From: Alcaligenaceae bacterium
Lineage (GTDB): Bacteria; Pseudomonadota; Gammaproteobacteria; Burkholderiales; Burkholderiaceae_B
DNA length: 40,328 nucleotides
NCBI GenBank assembly: GCA_947378965.1
Contig: CANCMG010000034.1
Span: forward strand, 1 to 40,328
Direction of reading: 5' to 3'
Of the stretch, positions 38,388 to 40,328 are shown piece by piece; position 1 is the stretch's first letter; each line of letters opens with the position of its first letter. The position numbers and the translations under genes are program-made. The notes beneath the pieces are model-generated. The model saw nothing but the letters and a program-made list of their open reading frames with translations. It made no database searches and had not been told where the DNA came from.

Positions 38388-39395
38388 ATGAGCGCACGTT
38401 TTAAAAATCATACTGGTGTTGGTGGCAACTTAGCGAGGTGGTTCGCGTTACTGTGGCTTGCTGTGCTTGTTGGGCCTTCGTTAACCCAAGCCCAAGACGC
38501 CTATCCAAACAAGCCCATACACCTTCTCGTGCCCTATCCCCCTGGCGGGGGAACTGACTCTGTCGCTCGTGTACTCGCCGAGCGCCTAGGGCGCCAACTG
38601 GGTCAACCAGTCTTAGTCGAAAATAAAACAGGCGCCGCTTCGACGATCGCCAGTAATTTGACCGCGCGGGCCGCGCCGGATGGCTACACCATTTATGCTG
38701 CGCCCGTATCGATCGTGATCAATCCTGTCTTACAAGCTAAGGTTGACTACGATCCTGACAGAGACTTTCAACCGATCTCGATGATCATGACCTCGCCCTT
38801 CGTTTTGACCATCAATAAAGATTTCAAAGCGAAGAACATCAACGAATTACTTGCGCTGGTGCGCGCTAATCCCAATAAGTATTCGGTGGGCACGTCGGGC
38901 ATCGGTTCAATTAACCATCTGGCTGCCGAATATTTCATCAAGACTTTTGGTCTGAAGATGGCCGTGATTCACTACAAAGGTGGGCCGCCTGCTTTGCAGG
39001 ATTTGTTTGGTGGGCAAATCGAGATGATGTTCTTGGCGCTACCCGACGCGCTTCCAGTGCTCAACTCCGGTCGCACAAAAGGGATTGCGGTGTCGTCAAA
39101 TAAGCGGGTTGCGCTGTTGCCTGACTTACCAACGATTGATGAAGCGTCTGGTAGCACCGGTTTTGATGCAGTGTTTTGGGTGGCATTGATGACACAGGCA
39201 AAGGTGCCTCCTCAGGTCATCGCGCGCCTAGCCTCGGCGATGCAAGTGGTTGGACAGGATCAGGCCTTAGTGGCGGATATGGCTCAGAAGGGTATGGATT
39301 TTCGCATCACCTCGCCCGAGGAGGTCAAAAAATATATGGTGCGTGATGGTGAAAAATGGGGTCAGCTGATACGTGATTTAGCGATTAAAGAGTAG
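38388..39395 (+). CDS. Bug-family (TctC) periplasmic solute-binding receptor
   Basis: The 335-residue protein has a signal peptide (hydrophobic WFALLWLAVLVGPSLTQAQ, cleavage near residue 36). The tripartite tricarboxylate receptor fold follows: YPNKPIHLLVPYPPGGGTDS with the beta-loop that contacts the ligand, then LGQPVLVENKTGAASTIAS, APDGYTIYAAP, YKGGPPALQDLFGGQIEMMF and a C-terminal LPDLPTIDEA. AGAGGA precedes the ATG. Bug proteins bind small carboxylates and aromatic or terpenoid-type acids, and most are orphans without adjacent TctA/TctB, as here. The ligand cannot be read from sequence. Confidence 0.92.
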   Translation: MSARFKNHTGVGGNLARWFALLWLAVLVGPSLTQAQDAYPNKPIHLLVPYPPGGGTDSVARVLAERLGRQLGQPVLVENKTGAASTIASNLTARAAPDGYTIYAAPVSIVINPVLQAKVDYDPDRDFQPISMIMTSPFVLTINKDFKAKNINELLALVRANPNKYSVGTSGIGSINHLAAEYFIKTFGLKMAVIHYKGGPPALQDLFGGQIEMMFLALPDALPVLNSGRTKGIAVSSNKRVALLPDLPTIDEASGSTGFDAVFWVALMTQAKVPPQVIARLASAMQVVGQDQALVADMAQKGMDFRITSPEEVKKYMVRDGEKWGQLIRDLAIKE

Positions 39396-39433
39396 TCAAG
39401 AGACCCGCTCAAGTATCCCCACCACGCCGATCT

Positions 39434-39457
39434 TCGAACCTTTCGCCTCAAGTTCGA
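39434..39457. terminator. Weak inverted repeat between convergent Bug receptor and P450 genes
   Basis: TCGAAC (39434-39439) and GTTCGA (39452-39457) are perfect 6-bp arms around a 12-base loop that includes part of the P450 stop codon. No T tract is present. It is a candidate bidirectional terminator of low strength. Confidence 0.3.
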
Positions 39458-40328
39458 GGTGAGAACCTGACATGCATCGGCGCCGCAGGCTCAAACGATA
39501 GCGCCATCGTTGCCTCGGGCAAGACAAAATCTTTAGCCACAATAAAATCAAAGCGTCTGAGCAGAGTGGCGGCGATCAAGGTCAGTTCACTGGTCGCAAA
39601 TTGTTGCCCTAAGCAGATGCGCGGGCCTCCGCCGAAGGGTGCATAAGTGCCTTTCACTGGCTTTGGCGCATCAGGCAGAAAGCGCTCGGGCATAAACACT
39701 TCAGGCTCGGGAAACCAGCGCGCATCGTGATGAATCAGCCAAATCGGCAAATTCAGCAGCGTACCTTTTTTAATATCCCAGCCATTAAAACTAAAGTCGT
39801 GGATAACGCGTCTGGGCATGACTGCCACAGCCGCTGGATAGAGGCGCATCGTTTCTTTAATTGTCGCAGGCAGCAGGGTGAGTTTCATCAAATCGCCGTA
39901 TTGAATCTCTCGGTCACCGACCACGTCATGTAATTCTTGCCTGATCCGAATCGCATACTGCGGGTGTTTACAGAGCAAGCCAATGAGCCAGGTCAAAATT
40001 GACGCTGCGGGGTCATGACCAGTAAAAAAGATGAGGCGGCAATTGTCGTGGGTCTCTTGGCGCGTTAAGTGTTGTTCACCAGAGGCCGCTGGTGCCTCTT
40101 CATCTCGGGCCGCAAGCAACGTGGACAGGATGTCTGAGTTTGTCTGCCCCTCTTGTCGATGGCTCTCTATCTGCCCCGCGATCAGAGCGTCAAGCGTTCG
40201 ATTCATCGCTGAACGCCGCATTTTGCCCGGGAAGGGAAACCCCTGTAAGAAGCCCTGCGCGAGTAAGGACTCGAGCAAGCTTTGTCTTGAAAGGTGGTGC
40301 ACGGCTTCAATCAGGGCGCGCTGCTCAT
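39448..40328 (-). CDS. Cytochrome P450, C-terminal part (N-terminus outside window)
   Basis: The frame is open from the window edge (about 293 residues seen; roughly the first 150-170 of a normal P450 are missing). It has the K-helix ExxR in KETMRLYP, the PERF-type motif FMPERFLPDAP, and the heme-binding FGGGPRICLGQ with the cysteine ligand. The style is that of the CYP102/CYP4-like class rather than P450cam. The I-helix reads FFTGHDPAASIL: where (A/G)Gx(D/E)T is normal, Pro replaces the conserved Thr (about 40009-40011). That Thr helps protonate bound oxygen in most P450s. Redox partners are not visible. It faces the Bug receptor gene and is near the crotonase. Confidence 0.92.
   Translation of the reverse strand, partial: EQRALIEAVHHLSRQSLLESLLAQGFLQGFPFPGKMRRSAMNRTLDALIAGQIESHRQEGQTNSDILSTLLAARDEEAPAASGEQHLTRQETHDNCRLIFFTGHDPAASILTWLIGLLCKHPQYAIRIRQELHDVVGDREIQYGDLMKLTLLPATIKETMRLYPAAVAVMPRRVIHDFSFNGWDIKKGTLLNLPIWLIHHDARWFPEPEVFMPERFLPDAPKPVKGTYAPFGGGPRICLGQQFATSELTLIAATLLRRFDFIVAKDFVLPEATMALSFEPAAPMHVRFSPRT

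Overview
The window is a chromosomal segment of a Gram-negative betaproteobacterium, most likely order Burkholderiales and family Alcaligenaceae (Bordetella/Achromobacter-like). This rests on gene content: a Bug-type (TctC) periplasmic receptor, an obgE-proB pair downstream of rplU-rpmA, ubiE/ubiJ/ubiB together, separate heptose and KDO genes for lipopolysaccharide, and a very large DUF3683-type FAD/Fe-S dehydrogenase. I see no rRNA, tRNA, CRISPR array, insertion sequence or prophage. Most genes are housekeeping or metabolic.

Layout. 1-11,100: partial kdsD, apt, ilvA, a YqaA-like membrane protein, a 1,312-residue FAD/Fe-S dehydrogenase, an ornithine-cyclodeaminase-family gene and the 5-oxoprolinase operon pxpB-pxpC-pxpA. 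11,100-19,100: phoB-phoR with a Pho-box-like site, then ubiE, a Tim44-domain protein, ubiJ-ubiB, a diiron ferritin-fold protein and the heptose-phosphate adenylyltransferase. 19,100-24,900 (minus strand): btuB-btuF behind a cobalamin riboswitch, then thiG-thiD and a PCMT-family methyltransferase. 25,000-28,800: B12-dependent methionine synthase encoded as two overlapping reading frames (substrate half and cobalamin/activation half). 28,850-32,230: a 7-bp minisatellite, then thiC with a TPP riboswitch and a 1-bp-overlapping acyltransferase. 32,400-36,470: proB, obgE, rpmA, rplU and divergent ispB. 36,580-40,328: two tandem paralogous coiled-coil/membrane mini-proteins, a crotonase resembling 6-oxocamphor hydrolase, a Bug receptor and a partial cytochrome P450.

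How the parts work together. B12 uptake (btuBF, riboswitch-controlled) lies divergently next to B12-dependent methionine synthase. Thiamine genes are split between thiGD and a separate TPP-controlled thiC unit. The ubi cluster and ispB both serve ubiquinone synthesis. The right end looks like an accessory catabolic locus: a C-C bond hydrolase, a P450 and a solute-binding receptor together would suit degradation of an alicyclic or terpenoid compound, but this is inference from three neighbouring genes.

Most noteworthy are the split metH, the crotonase/Bug/P450 locus (the P450 has a proline where the conserved oxygen-activating threonine is expected), the diiron protein inside the ubiquinone/heptose gene string, the thiC-coupled acyltransferase, and the duplicated mini-proteins. 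I did not find a clearly new multi-gene defence or mobile system.
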